A stretch of 64,000 nt of DNA from Oopsacas minuta (taxonomy: Eukaryota > Porifera > Hexactinellida > Lyssacinosida > Leucopsacidae), in the NCBI GenBank assembly GCA_024704765.1, contig JAKMXF010000111.1, positions 884,619 to 948,618 of the forward strand, read 5' to 3'. The notes below the pieces were generated by a model. That model was not told the origin of the DNA. It saw only the letters and a program-made list of their open reading frames with translations, and did no database searches. Below are positions 10,084 through 21,317 of the stretch, in pieces. Within the stretch, counting starts at the first letter, position 1. Each line of letters opens with the position of its first letter. Made by a program: the position numbers and the translations under genes.

Positions 10084-10995
10084 ACAAATGGTGTTGATCT
10101 TACAAAATAGTTCAATAATATATATGCCATATACGTATATTTGTGAATTACATTGTTCTAAATATATCTATATTATAATACTCAAAGGGGCCGTCAATTT
10201 GGAGAATAATGGATACCTCGAGGCGCAATGCGCCGAAACATTTAATCTAGATTCTACACAATATAGTATATATTTACTCCATAGCCAAGGAAGAGGTTGG
10301 GAATTGAAGCTGCCATCCACGAAATATATTTTAGGTTAATATCCAGAATATTGTTGAGCCCGTATACATATATGTATTGATTCTTGATTCACGCTATTTA
10401 TTTAACAGTGGAACTTCTCTAAGCAGTTTCTCTAAGAGCAGGAGGATATCCAGAATGTTTGCATTTAATTATACATGAAAATTGCCTCCATGTATAGATC
10501 GAGAGTCATATAGTACTATCTTTTCAAAGACAAGTGCGTGGTTTGTGGTTTTATCCACCCTGAGTAAATACGGTCAGGGTCAGAGACCCCCACGAGACCA
10601 AATATCTTGTTGGTAATAAAGAGACCATATGTAGTGAAGAAATTAATATAATCCTATGATAATACTTTTATTGGGGGCCACTTACCTGGTATGATAAGCG
10701 ACACTGACTGTTGACTCTAATGTATCGCACAATAATATAGTTAAACATTTTCAAAGCAGATAATTTTCCTAATGAAATATGAGAAACTTGATATTACCTA
10801 TTTTGCTTTATTCATTGGCACACGAATGGCTCCTGTGGCTAATTGACATCTGAAATAAGCTGTAAAAATTCAGCTCTTAATCATTTGAAAAAGTGTCGTA
10901 GGGAAAATCAGGACCTTACATGGAGGCCATCCGTCGCTATCTCGAACGGATTTTTATTTAGCCGAGGTTCGAGTAACCGGATGTTGACTATAGTA

Positions 10996-11035
10996 TAGTA
11001 GGACCCGGATAAGACGTACTCCCTCGGGAAACAAA
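10996..11035. mobile_element. Fragment of CAGTAGAACTCGG-type MITE
   Basis: The sequence tagtaggacccggataagac followed by gtactccctcgggaaac matches the ends of the complete elements at 24399-24484 and 29697-29882. The right end is not clear; a second end-like motif (cagtagaactc) sits near 11143. Confidence 0.5.
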
Positions 11036-11261
11036 ACAAGTACATCATATCCGAATATTCTTCATACATAATTAATACAAGAATTGATAATCCTTTTTAG
11101 AGAAAAGTACATCTTAATCCGAGTACGTACTAACTGAATTCTACAGTAGAACTCATCAATTCAACACCCACGTAATTCTTTTCCCTATTCAAATGTTTGC
11201 AAGTGATTATAATTTATGCCATACATATCGCAATCTATGGAAATTAGAGAACATAAATAGT

Positions 11262-11754
11262 TCAAAGAACAATTTCACTACTGTCCTCCACATAACTCCA
11301 GTCTTGTCGACATAATGGACACTTTCTCTTAGATTGTACATTCTTAATCCACTTCTGAATGCAATGTAGATGGAAGTAATGGTGACATTTTCCTTCTGCC
11401 ATAGGACAGCTCTCTCCAGGTAATCTACAATCAGGGCAGCAAGCTTCGAACTCGAATCTAGCAAAGCAATGATAATACGTAATTATGGTAAGGATGGAGA
11501 ATAAAAGTTTTCAAATAATCTTAACACGTAGTATGCTAACTAGAGCGTGCTAAATCAGTTGACCTCGGTGTATCACATTTGCCCCATTTATCAGAATAAC
11601 TCTATGTTCTATACTATTCTAATGATGTAGTAATATTATCATATTAGCACCTGCAAATGCCACATTCCTCTTCTGATGCTATCCACTTCCAGAATGCCAC
11701 TACATTCCATTTTATGATTTTAACGTCGAAATCAGCTGCATCATTATTCGCCAT
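11262..11754 (-). CDS. APC11: Anaphase-promoting complex subunit 11 (RING-H2)
   Basis: APC11 is the RING subunit of the anaphase-promoting complex, which recruits E2 enzymes to ubiquitinate cyclins and securin. Two exons, 11754-11651 and 11457-11262, join AG|A across a GT-AG intron to give a 99 aa protein (human 84). Exon 1 encodes DVKIIKWNVVAFWKW and EECGICR; exon 2 encodes EACCPDCRLPGESCPM, HHYFHLHCIQKW and KCPLCRQDW. The cysteine/histidine pattern CxxC ... CCPDC ... C ... HxxHxxH ... CPLCRQ is that of APC11 rather than RBX1. The stop is TGA at 11264-11262. The frame is easily missed because each exon is short and a longer frame on the same strand (11207-11464) overlaps it. Confidence 0.93.
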
Positions 11755-12328
11755 TTCTAAAATGAGATAAAGAAATTGAATTAATTGGATACATAAATTC
11801 AGTGGAACATCCAGAAGCAGGGCCCCGGCTCCAGCTCCAGGAGCTGTGTAAATATTAACTCCATCAATATGTGATAGACCTCAATACACGGAGAATCGGG
11901 GACCGCTTCGGGAGGTTCCCGCTGTATATAGCAAGTACGAATACAACTACACATGTTAAGGTTTTAATTCTAAACCAGAAGAAGAATATTATTGTTTGGT
12001 AAAATATAACTAGTATGAACTTGATTTTTGCAATATTGCGGTCGTTTATGATTACTTTTCTGGGATTTTGTAGAATCCCTCGTTATTACGTACACGGTAC
12101 ACCAGCAATCGAATTTAATTCTCCACCTTGCCAATTGCCAGATATACGTATTAACCTTGTTCCTATTAGTAATTCAAATACTTTGGTAATATTGATCCCT
12201 AAAGAGTGATTTTGGTACCGACCTCGCCGTTATTTAAATACTGTTAAAACGATATATTTATATGATTTAAGTTCCAAATTATTATCTTTCCTTATCATGT
12301 ATTCGTTATATTACATAACACAGTCGAT
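11755..12328. other. Intergenic, no gene seen
   Basis: A divergent gap between APC11 and the next plus-strand gene, expected to contain both promoters. A GC-rich patch at 11813-11845 (ccagaagcagggccccggct) stands out from the AT-rich surroundings. The 64-codon frame at 12015 has no recognisable features. Confidence 0.4.
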
Positions 12329-13423
12329 ATGCTAGATAGCCGGTCATCAGTTCGTCCTCCTTCACGTAAGCCTCGCATCCGCTCAGCTGGAGCACGTCCC
12401 ATGACTCCAGCTAATGCTTACGAGTGCTCTCTCTCCGCAGAAGCTCTTGCTACTGCTCGTAGACTAGACTCTGCTAATGCTTTCAGAGCTCAGCATGAAA
12501 ACAGCAAGAAGATATTCCCAAAGAGGAGAGGAGACGAATTCCAGTTGACTAGTTACCGTGCATTCCATCAGCCAGCGGATAACCTATCTGATCTCCGTAT
12601 GTCCCCTAAACCAACTTCTCCCACTCGTAGGAACAATCCTCACCCCACCCTTCCGTTCCTCCAGTGGAGACTCCCCACTAGGTCTCTAGAGAACCCAAAG
12701 GGGTTGATTTCTGGGAACGAGCAAGTACCTCAACCTCAACAACAGCAAAATGAGAATGAGGTATTGACTAATCTATCCAATATTCCATTTCCTGGCAAGA
12801 AGCTAACACGTAGTCGCACTTTCTCTGGTTACACTCCTCGTGAGCCTAAATACTACTCCCAGCAACAACTTCCTACCTCTTTAAAATCAGCTGTAAAAGA
12901 GGAGAACCTGCCCTTCGCTAAGGAATGGTTACAAGGAGCTAGTGACAGAGAAAAACAGACGTTATTCTCAATGTTAGACACCTCTCAGAGTGAAGAGGCA
13001 CGCCTCAAGAGTGCTATGAAAGAGGTCCTAAATGCTGATGCCATTGAGGGAGTAGAGAAATGGCTCTCTGGAGCGGATCAAAACGAGAAAGCTATCGCAC
13101 TCAAGGTGTTTGAAGACTTAGCTAGTTCTAACCCGGGTACACCTAAGCCTGCATCTGCTGGTGGGCCCCGTCCTGTATCTAGAGCCTCTTCAATGGGTAC
13201 ATCTCGTAGTAATCTACCTACACACTACGGAGCTTATGCTACTCTTCCATTCTACTACCCTGGTGAAGAGGTTACACCACCAGACGAATCAGGACTTATA
13301 TGGCATCAGAAGTCCCGTAGAGAACCGGCGCCTAACGTGTTTCATAGAGCGTCTCTGTTCAATGTAGCTCAGAGGAACAGGGGGCAACATTGGACCATCC
13401 ATCCTGAGTGGCCAACTGCTTAA
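12329..13423 (+). CDS. Unrecognised 364 aa basic Pro/Ser-rich protein
   Basis: I do not recognise the family. The single-exon product is basic, rich in Pro, Ser and Arg, and lacks signal peptide or membrane span. The N-terminus (SRSSVRPPSRKPRIRSAGAR) and scattered short motifs (SYRAFHQPADN, NPHPTLPFLQWRLP, RSRTFSGYTPREPKYY) look disordered. Residues about 185-270 contain two related helical repeats, LKSAVKEENLPFAKEWLQGA with SDREKQTLFSML, and LKSAMKEVLNADAIEGVEKWLSGA with DQNEKAIALKVF. The C-terminus has a conserved-looking block ending GQHWTIHPEW. Such short aromatic/Pro motifs are seen in axonemal microtubule-associated proteins, but that is only a guess. Coding status is well supported by length and codon use, and an AATAAA lies at 13482. 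Confidence 0.7.
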   Translation: MLDSRSSVRPPSRKPRIRSAGARPMTPANAYECSLSAEALATARRLDSANAFRAQHENSKKIFPKRRGDEFQLTSYRAFHQPADNLSDLRMSPKPTSPTRRNNPHPTLPFLQWRLPTRSLENPKGLISGNEQVPQPQQQQNENEVLTNLSNIPFPGKKLTRSRTFSGYTPREPKYYSQQQLPTSLKSAVKEENLPFAKEWLQGASDREKQTLFSMLDTSQSEEARLKSAMKEVLNADAIEGVEKWLSGADQNEKAIALKVFEDLASSNPGTPKPASAGGPRPVSRASSMGTSRSNLPTHYGAYATLPFYYPGEEVTPPDESGLIWHQKSRREPAPNVFHRASLFNVAQRNRGQHWTIHPEWPTA

Positions 13424-13481
13424 CCTCTCTCACTCTATCTGCGACATTTATTTCTTAATATTCTATAGCTTATTTTATCTA

Positions 13482-13487
13482 AATAAA
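13482..13487 (+). promoter_or_regulatory. Polyadenylation signal AATAAA
   Basis: AATAAA lies 59 bases downstream of the stop codon of the 364 aa gene, a normal distance for a compact 3' UTR. Confidence 0.5.
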
Positions 13488-13852
13488 GTGAACTTTGACT
13501 ATGTACGTGTTTTAATACAGCACTGAGATGGATGACTCACTTACAATATATACAAATTCTTAATTTATTGTTTGTACCCAAATATATATATCTATTTCTA
13601 TATCTCTTTGCGGTCAACCTTTTAGTTTATAATCCATAATTATTACAACATTATCGTATAATTTGTGAATGATACAGTGGATACCTTACATATGAATAAA
13701 TGTGTATCTTGAGACGTAGCCAGGGTGCGGCACATGCGGTCCATGTCGCGTTTATGCAACACCCTCATTTTTGTCCTCCTAGTAACAGGAGTATATAAGG
13801 TCACAATCTATAGTTTAATACCTTAAATAATTTCACATTAACTTTTACATTA

Positions 13853-14026
13853 TAGTAGAACATCGTTAATATGGACACAGTTAGTACGAAATTCCTGATA
13901 AGAGAACAAATATTACGGAAAATCTGTCCCTGCAAAGGCTAATCAATTAGTATTACTCAGGATAAAGCGAACAAATTGTGAGTGTCCGCCTTTGGCTTTC
14001 GTATTGATTAACGATGTTTCACTGTA
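13853..14026. mobile_element. MITE with gaacatcgttaat-type inverted ends
   Basis: The left end tagtagaacatcgttaat (from 13853) is inverted relative to the right end attaacgatgtttcactgta (14007-14026), and inner sequence tggacac / gtgtccg also pairs. The right outer end gives CAGT next to TA, the signature of the pogo/Tc1-mariner group. It is 174 bases and non-coding. Confidence 0.65.
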
Positions 14027-14135
14027 TGTGAGAAGGAAGTAATAAATTCTGAGTCTTCCAAATATCCTGAATTATAAGAACTGAATATTAATATATATGA
14101 GACAATTATAGTTATCTATTTAATGTTATCCAGGT

Positions 14136-14441
14136 ATGGATATACACACTCCTATACCAGGATCTGAAACAGACACACTGTTATTACCTCCAGCTGACGA
14201 AATTGGAGAAGTGTCAGATTCTGACATTTCACAATTAGACACATCCTATCTGTCACAACGATATACAGATGAAGGGTATCAGACCAGCTGTATAGACTCA
14301 TCATCTACTGACCCGATCACTATAGAACAGAATTGGGACTTCTTTCAAGAGGAATATTTAAAACACGAGTGTGTTGTGCGTCTATTTACTGCTGTATCTA
14401 TCATTGCTTACACAGTCAGGAGGGCTGAATGTAACTTGTAA
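14136..14441 (+). CDS. Small acidic hypothetical protein
   Basis: A 101 aa open frame starting at a good ATG. The sequence is acidic and Ser/Thr-rich (GSETDTLLLPPADEIGEVSD, then YTDEGYQTSCIDSSSTD) with a C-terminal helix-like segment WDFFQEEYLKHECVVRLFTA that is hydrophobic towards its end. It could be a small complete gene or an exon, because the ATG follows a ccag acceptor-like site (14133). No family is recognised. It ends about 150 bases before the aspartate aminotransferase start, same strand. Confidence 0.4.
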   Translation: MDIHTPIPGSETDTLLLPPADEIGEVSDSDISQLDTSYLSQRYTDEGYQTSCIDSSSTDPITIEQNWDFFQEEYLKHECVVRLFTAVSIIAYTVRRAECNL

Positions 14442-14592
14442 TACCAATAACGTGTTGTTAAGTTTAATTACTTTGGATGTACTTGTATTAACCGAAATTA
14501 TCTGATATTTAAAAATCTAACAAAACTGTTCGTAATAAATGAACAAAATTGAATTATTTATTTCCTTATTAAAATTGAATTATGATCAGTAG

Positions 14593-15810
14593 ATGAGTGG
14601 ACTAGAATTCTCAGAAATTCCTCTATGTCCTCCAGACGTAGTATTTGGTGTGCTAGACAGTTTCAATCAAGATCCAGACCCGAACAAAGTAAATCTGAGT
14701 ATCGGAGCCTATCGCACAGACGAGGGAGACCCATGGGTACTGCCTATAGTAAAAGCTACTGAGCTTGCCTTAGCTCAAGATGTGCTACAAGATCACGAGT
14801 ATCTACCAATATCCGGTCTAACAGCCTTCCTAGATTCTAGCGCTAGATTAGTGCTGGGGGCTAGCAGTACTATTATACTGGAGAATAGGTATGCTGCAGT
14901 ACAGACGATTGGAGGTACGGGAGCAATTAGGATAGGGTTAGGGTTTCTTAAGAAATTCAGCAAAAGCAATGTGTTCTACCTACCTACACCAACCTGGCCT
15001 AATCATAACAAGATTCTAACAGAACTCGGAGCTGAAATACGTTCGTATCGATACTATGATGTCGATAAGAATTGTTTGGATGAGAAAGGAATGATAGAAG
15101 ACTTGAGAGCTGCTCCCGAGGGATCTACTGTAATATTACATGGTGTAGCACACAATCCTACAGGTATGGATCCTACTAAAGATCAATGGAAACAAATTTG
15201 TGATGTCATAAAAGAAAGATCACTTACTACTTTTGTTGATTTTGCTTATCAGGGATTCGCTTCAGGAGATCTGGACAAAGATGCATGGGCAGTAAGATAT
15301 TTCATAGAACAAGGATTGAACCTGTTTATTGCTCAATCTTACTCTAAGAACTTTGGACTATATAATGAGAGAGTAGGTTGTTTGACTGTCACCTGTTCCT
15401 CCCCCAAACTAGCATCTTGTGTAAAATCGCAACTAGCTGTCCTCTGTAGAACAATTTGGTCTAATCCGTCTAACCATGGAGCTAGAATAGTAGCAACAGT
15501 GTTAAATAACCCTGCAATGTTTGCTGAATGGAAGGAGAACTTACGAGTAATGTCAGATAGACTCTCTCAAATGCGACAGGCTCTGTACGACCGTCTAAGA
15601 GTACTGGGTACCCCTGGTAACTGGGACCATCTGCTTGCTCAGATCGGGATGTTCTCATACACCGGACTCAAACCTAATCAGGTTGAAATTATGACTAAGA
15701 AGTTTCATATCTATCTAATGAAATCTGGTCGTATCAGTCTTGCAGGACTTAACTCTAAGAATCTAGACTATGTAGCTAAAGGTATCCATGAAGTGATCAC
15801 CACGACGTAA
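14593..15810 (+). CDS. GOT1: Aspartate aminotransferase, cytosolic type
   Basis: PLP enzyme that interconverts aspartate plus 2-oxoglutarate with oxaloacetate plus glutamate, as part of the malate-aspartate shuttle. The 405 aa product (human GOT1 413) has no transit peptide, which fits the cytosolic form. Visible family motifs are NLSIGAYRTDEGDPWVLP near the N-terminus, the AHNPTG loop that contacts the cofactor, DFAYQGFASGDLDKDAWAVR, the Schiff-base lysine in SYSKNFGLYNERVG (Lys about 252), and the C-terminal SGRISLAGLN containing the carboxylate-binding arginine. All expected active-site residues are present. The gene is intronless, unlike its homologues in most animals. Confidence 0.96.
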   Translation: MSGLEFSEIPLCPPDVVFGVLDSFNQDPDPNKVNLSIGAYRTDEGDPWVLPIVKATELALAQDVLQDHEYLPISGLTAFLDSSARLVLGASSTIILENRYAAVQTIGGTGAIRIGLGFLKKFSKSNVFYLPTPTWPNHNKILTELGAEIRSYRYYDVDKNCLDEKGMIEDLRAAPEGSTVILHGVAHNPTGMDPTKDQWKQICDVIKERSLTTFVDFAYQGFASGDLDKDAWAVRYFIEQGLNLFIAQSYSKNFGLYNERVGCLTVTCSSPKLASCVKSQLAVLCRTIWSNPSNHGARIVATVLNNPAMFAEWKENLRVMSDRLSQMRQALYDRLRVLGTPGNWDHLLAQIGMFSYTGLKPNQVEIMTKKFHIYLMKSGRISLAGLNSKNLDYVAKGIHEVITTT

Positions 15811-17098
15811 ATGCAGGGAATATTTCCTATACTACAGATTCTATAATCAATTGTTATACTTTACGAAATGTGTTACTTTATGTGTCTATCATATTAATCA
15901 ATACCTGACTAACTTGAACTAGGCTAGGTCCAATCATTTATTTACTTGGAATTACGTAATTAAGCCCCCAAACTATAAATAGAAAATAAACTATACTCCA
16001 TATAAGGAATTCTTATATTCAGCTAGAATTCTTGTGGTAGTGAACTTTCATGGCTCAATTGTATAAAGAATGTATTTATCCAGTTTCTATAAATACATGT
16101 ATAATCTAATGTAAGGTCCTCGAACAGAGTTGGAAATTCAAGATTTATGTCGAATTCATTTTAATTTGAACTCGCTACAATATTTACTAATTAAATGAGT
16201 TGTTAATCTCTGACACGATCGTATCCCCGAAAAGCATTGAATTCAAGATATGCTTATGTTCTCGCACAAGTATGTGATTAGCTCATTATATTTTTGAACC
16301 TGATATGTATTGTATTTTAAAATACGTCAATGAACATTTATTTCTATAATTTAAACCCTTTAAACCATCAGATAAATATTACTAAGGTATCTGTTCCTTT
16401 TCGATGAACTACTCGAGCTTTCCATAAATGATGGAACATGTGTTATGATAAATCATATGAATTTTGTAGCCACAATTTGATTAATATTAATATATTAATT
16501 GATGATATTTCGAATAAAGATTTGCAAATACTCCATCGGCGATTTATTCAGCTATCTCTCATCTCCTTTATTTAGGGGTTAATATACGTATATCATCAAT
16601 TTATGGAGTTTCCCTTTCATATTGTTTGTGTGGATAAATACCTTTGTCTTTGAATACCCGAAAAGATCATAGATTCCGTAAAATCTCTTCTTTTGAATGT
16701 GTATTATTATGTAGAAATAACTAATGACCATGAAGTAATACTTCTAAATTACGACAGATACATTTTATTTAATTAAAAAACAAATTCACTACCTCTTCAA
16801 TTGGATTAAGTTGAAACTAATCTCCCATCCTGAACAGTCCTATTATCTTTAATCATCCTAATAGGGCTATTTATCTCTGATTAGGAATTTTTCTAAGAAA
16901 ACGGGTTTCAAGTATTTTTGGTATTCAAGCAAAGTAGTCTTTCCTAACTCCCAGTAGAGCAGAGTTTAGAAACTAGAATCCATAATTATACACTACAAAT
17001 TATCCGTATTCAGTCTAATAGTTGAAAATAGTGTCAGTATACTTCTATTATAAATACTATTTCATTCTATCAGATTGCGATATTGTGTTTTATTAGAA
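15811..17098. other. Intergenic, no gene seen
   Basis: About 1.3 kb of AT-rich sequence between the aminotransferase and REPS-like genes. No frame of note, no inverted repeat that I could close, and no RNA gene seen. Confidence 0.4.
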
Positions 17099-19924
17099 AT
17101 GAGTGATGAAGTAATGGAGCCTCTAACAGATGTAATGCTAAAGAGGAGATCATCTAAAAAACAAAATGAGATAAAAGAGATAGTCGACCATTCCTCTCAA
17201 CAAAAGTCGTCTTCAAAAACACCTAAAATGAAAGGATTATTTGGCAAGACTTATAAACATAAAGGAGAGCAACAAACAAAGAAAAAATCCTCCAAAATCG
17301 AGCCAATAACTAATTCAATTCGTAACCCTTCCAATCAACTAGAATTGTTTGAAGCACTCCCTGATAAGGTACCTACTTCTGGGGGAACAAGTCCCTGTCA
17401 CGATATCTCTAATGACTCAGATTATCTTCTCAATAACCCTACCTCTATTGGTTTTAGTGATAAACAGCCTCGACCTCAACAAACAGCTGATACAACCAGA
17501 ACACCTACTACTACTAAATTGAGTTGGACTGATCCTCAGATTGTTACTCATGCACTCCCTTTATCCTCCTCATTAACAACAATCCCTCCTATAATTAGAT
17601 CAGAATCTTGTACGGAGTATAATCCTGTCTTACTGAGTGAGGCTTCTCCATGGGACCAGATCACCTCCCCTAGTTGCCTTTTAGAGCCAACACAATTAAT
17701 TTCTCATAGCTGGGAACAGTGCAAGAGCTCCTCTCCAAGCCTAACTCAAACAATTTCTAACTCGTATGACTCCCAATTTACTTCTCATGAAGGCCTATTT
17801 GTATTCCCTATAATCGATCTGAATTTTGACACAGACAAGAGAATATCTTCTGAGTTATCTAGTGACCCTGTTAGTACAGATAATACACAATCTGGTGATG
17901 TTACAAATAACTTAACTAATTATCTGCCCACCTCTAACGAGTTCAAGAAATCAATTTCTGTGAAGGACCCCTCAATAATATCAGAATCTGAATTCCAATA
18001 TTTCACTTCTTTATTCTTCTCTTCTACACTGAATCCACAAGGTGGACTTCTGTATGGTGAACAAGCGAGAAATTTCTTTCAGATTTCACAACTACCAAAT
18101 GAAGAGCTTTCTAGAATTTGGCAACTTTCTGATATAGACAATGACTTGAAGCTTACTTTCAGTGAATTTTGTATTGCTATGAAACTTGTTAGAAACAGGA
18201 AAAAAGGCATTCCCCTTCCTCAAACAATCCCAAATTCTATTTTTGAGTCTCTTGCTCAACTCACTGAGTCTCAACAATTGAACCCTAACGATCCTCCCCT
18301 TTCAGACCAATACACACCTTCATACTCATACTCAGGAGGTGAACAGTTAGATAATGTAACTCATGAAGACTCTAGTTTAGAGAACTATGTCTCTTCAGAT
18401 GTTCCATCTTTTAATGACGAAGTTCTCCCCTATGTGGAAATCCCAGCACCCTTAGACCCAATCTTGTCCCCACCAGATGGAGAAGATTTGGAAGAAACTG
18501 TAACAGTTGAGAATTCTCAATTTTATCCTAACGAAGAAATAGAAGACCCTATCCCCAAAGAATCAAGTTCCTCTAGTACAACAGACTATACCTACCAGAT
18601 CAAGAGTCTCTTTACCCCTACACCCAACCCATTGCCTCCTCCTCCCACTAAGACAGAGATGCAACAACGAGCTGTACTTACCCCCATTGTACCCATCCAG
18701 GCGGTTGTAGTCTCATCCCCTCGGGTTGAAATTACTCCAGTGGTACAGATGAGGTCACACACAACTGAGGGCTTATCATCTTACCGCAGAGATGAGGGTG
18801 CAGGATTTCTTGAAACAGAGGAACAACGGATAATGCTCTCTCTCCCCTCCAGGGGCGGGACAGATCCAAAGGATTTGAAGAACAAAGGCAAAGCTCGTAG
18901 GAGACCAGATAGAGTATCAGCAGTTATTTTGATTGATAAGTCAGATCACGAGGATCCTCAGGTATCTCTCATTAATAACGGTGAAATTAAAACTATTGAC
19001 CTGTCTCCTAACACCTTTGAAGATCAAAATTGTCCTATTTTTGGAGAAATAAATCATTCGCAAAACACTGGTAATGAAGTTCAGAGCAAAAAGGTAAACA
19101 TTCAAGACGAATCAACTCCACATTCGTCTCCTGGCTCAAATAAAGAAAAAATTGTTTATCAAAAGAAAGATTCAAAGATGAATATTTTGAAAAAGAAGTT
19201 CATGCCTCGTAACAAGAAGAACACTGGCAGTAATGCCAGTCTTGATAAGATTTCTACACCTCAAGAAAGTAAGAAGAAAAGTAAAGTAAGAATATTAAAC
19301 AAGAGAAGTAAGAAACACAATAGATCTAGCTCGTTAGACATCAAAAAGTCAAACCCTCGTTTGTATGGCAGTCAGAATGATATACACTTACCTAAAGAGA
19401 AGACTATTGATCCAGTTATTGCTATGATAGAAGAATCACGGTTATGCCCACAAAACAAAGCAGTTAGCGCTCTATCTCTCAGTCCTACTCATGAACAAAG
19501 AGATACTCATAATGATTCTGACAGTTTTGACAGCTCTGGATCATATGAGAACCTGGATTCAGATAGTGATAATCCTCCTCGCATGCGTAATAAGAAAATA
19601 CAAAACTATCGTAAGAACAGAAGTCTCTCTTCTCCAGAGTGTGTTCTCTCTACCCCTCCAATCCCTGATCCATTCTCTGAGCATACCTATTCTACAACAA
19701 CAGATCTAGATGATAACAAAACTCCTCAACACGAACCTACCCCCTCACCCGTCAGCTACGAGAGAGAACTTCTGAATCAGAGAATTCACGAGACCTTTGC
19801 TAGATGTGAGAGTCTTAGGAATGTTAACAGTCAACTAATCTCAGAATTGAATCAGATAAGATTACAAAAAAAGGAATTAGCAATGCAGCTCAGATATCAC
19901 CAACCACCACGTAACATTCTTTAA
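17099..19924 (+). CDS. EH-domain protein, REPS (RalBP1-associated) type
   Basis: EH domains bind NPF motifs and act in endocytosis; REPS1/2 link the Ral effector RalBP1 to Eps15/epsin. The open frame extends eight codons upstream from a TTG, but the first ATG is at 17099, giving 941 aa. A single EH domain lies at about 298-380 (SEFQYFTSLFF, ARNFFQISQLPNEELSRIW, and the EF-hand loop LSDIDNDLKLTFSEFCIAM). It is followed by long Ser/Pro/Thr-rich sequence with Pro-rich PPPPTK, basic stretches (KKKFMPRNKKN), and a C-terminal coiled coil (about 895-930, CESLRNVNSQLISELNQIRL). One EH domain in the first half plus a terminal coiled coil is the REPS arrangement; Eps15 and intersectin have two or three EH domains. 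Single exon. Confidence 0.8.
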   Translation: MSDEVMEPLTDVMLKRRSSKKQNEIKEIVDHSSQQKSSSKTPKMKGLFGKTYKHKGEQQTKKKSSKIEPITNSIRNPSNQLELFEALPDKVPTSGGTSPCHDISNDSDYLLNNPTSIGFSDKQPRPQQTADTTRTPTTTKLSWTDPQIVTHALPLSSSLTTIPPIIRSESCTEYNPVLLSEASPWDQITSPSCLLEPTQLISHSWEQCKSSSPSLTQTISNSYDSQFTSHEGLFVFPIIDLNFDTDKRISSELSSDPVSTDNTQSGDVTNNLTNYLPTSNEFKKSISVKDPSIISESEFQYFTSLFFSSTLNPQGGLLYGEQARNFFQISQLPNEELSRIWQLSDIDNDLKLTFSEFCIAMKLVRNRKKGIPLPQTIPNSIFESLAQLTESQQLNPNDPPLSDQYTPSYSYSGGEQLDNVTHEDSSLENYVSSDVPSFNDEVLPYVEIPAPLDPILSPPDGEDLEETVTVENSQFYPNEEIEDPIPKESSSSSTTDYTYQIKSLFTPTPNPLPPPPTKTEMQQRAVLTPIVPIQAVVVSSPRVEITPVVQMRSHTTEGLSSYRRDEGAGFLETEEQRIMLSLPSRGGTDPKDLKNKGKARRRPDRVSAVILIDKSDHEDPQVSLINNGEIKTIDLSPNTFEDQNCPIFGEINHSQNTGNEVQSKKVNIQDESTPHSSPGSNKEKIVYQKKDSKMNILKKKFMPRNKKNTGSNASLDKISTPQESKKKSKVRILNKRSKKHNRSSSLDIKKSNPRLYGSQNDIHLPKEKTIDPVIAMIEESRLCPQNKAVSALSLSPTHEQRDTHNDSDSFDSSGSYENLDSDSDNPPRMRNKKIQNYRKNRSLSSPECVLSTPPIPDPFSEHTYSTTTDLDDNKTPQHEPTPSPVSYERELLNQRIHETFARCESLRNVNSQLISELNQIRLQKKELAMQLRYHQPPRNIL

Positions 19925-21317
19925 CCTAATCATACTCTAATATAATCATTTAACAATTTAAATATCATTTAATTACACCTGCAATAGAATAATGATGATG
20001 TAATTGAATGTTCTGTTGTATCCCTTCCCCGGAGTAACATGTATACCTCGTTGCTTGTTTGGGTTAAATTTTGATCTGTTAGTAATTTTTATACAAAATT
20101 TCTTTATTAAATGACGCCTTTTCATTTACTTGCTATACCTTTCATTCATTTGTACTACTAATAGCTTAGAAATAGTACAACTAGTTGACGATCACTTGTG
20201 TTCTCGATTAAGTGGAGTCGATTTTAGCACGAAACAACAATTTGGTGCAAATAGCCTTATAGATATCCGGAATTTGGTAATACAGTAGCCCTCTTTCCAT
20301 ATGAACCAGACGCCACTGTATTATTGAAGGCTACCTAGAAGTTTGTATAGCTCTGGCCGTTTGGGCTAGCATAAATTCTTCAGGGAAGTACGTCATATTA
20401 ACCGGGGTGGAATATGTGTACTCTTCTGGTTAAAGTTACGACCGAAATGTTCCATAATAAAATTCTGATTTATACACGCACAATTCTTTTCAAAACATTT
20501 CTCACACTTTCTTGTAGTTTAACTATAATAAGATTTTTAAGATTTCGAACTCCTGCTAGAGTTAGAGCATTACCTCAATTTCTACTACGATACTTCGAAT
20601 GAATGATAACTGCAATTAAATTAGCATCCATTCTAGATTAACATATGGTCCTTTGACACGAAGCCTTCTAGCCAATTGAAACCTATTTCTATCTTAATAA
20701 TGTGGCTAATTACCTCAGATATGTAACTTCCATTATTTATATATTTAATCCACTTCACGATTTGAATTTACGAAGTACGTAGTAAGTTAAAATGTTAATT
20801 ATTTAGTTTCCCTCTTTGCAAGATTTGGCTTGTCTTTACCTTTCGTTGCAATCAAATTTTATTCGTATTATTTATATCCATGCATTTCCCGTTTAACACA
20901 ATATTAGTCTCATCCATGCAAACATAAGGCTGAATATATTGCTCCTAGTTGTGAGCTTGTACGAGTTTGAATCTTGCGATAAATTGTGTTGAATTCGAAA
21001 CCTTTTCAGCGAAAACTCAATTCAATTGCATTGAAGCATAATTTGTCATTTTATGATTTAAATCTAATGATATTCACTGCCATAGAAGAAGCCTACTCCA
21101 AAACACAAATGGCTCTATGGCTTACATATATAGAGTGCTGTTTTAGGCTGTTTTTATGTTGTGACTCTATCTACCCGCAGCCATAGCCAAAACATAAGTT
21201 TTAACCTTAAAACATAATCACAAAGTTCTTTGTTCGAACTGAAGCTACCAATAGGCTGGATTCCGTAGCATATTCTTATTTATACAAATAAATTACAAAA
21301 TTAGAGATATTATATAA
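19925..21317. other. Intergenic, possible decayed transposon
   Basis: About 1.4 kb without a convincing gene. A short inverted pair around 20284 (acagtagc) and 20322 (actgta) and the string gtacgtcatattaaccgggg (20388-20407) resemble the CAGT-ended elements seen elsewhere. The 62- and 66-codon frames have no domains. Confidence 0.4.

Larger units (their letters stand above)
8973..11261. other. Transposon-rich intergenic stretch
   Basis: This 2.3 kb gap between the DBHS gene and APC11 contains two inverted-repeat elements (9195-9338 and 9439-10083) and decayed ends of a third family near 10996-11035 and 11142. The open frames at 9617-9925 and 10088-10339 lie in or next to these elements and show no domains, so I do not call them genes. 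Confidence 0.6.
13424..14135. other. Intergenic with one MITE
   Basis: Apart from the polyadenylation signal and the inverted-repeat element at about 13853-14026 I see nothing functional here. Confidence 0.5.

Noticed and set aside
11207-11464. 85-codon minus-strand frame
   Set aside because: It overlaps APC11 exon 2 on the same strand but in the wrong frame; the correct frame gives the RING-H2 cysteines.
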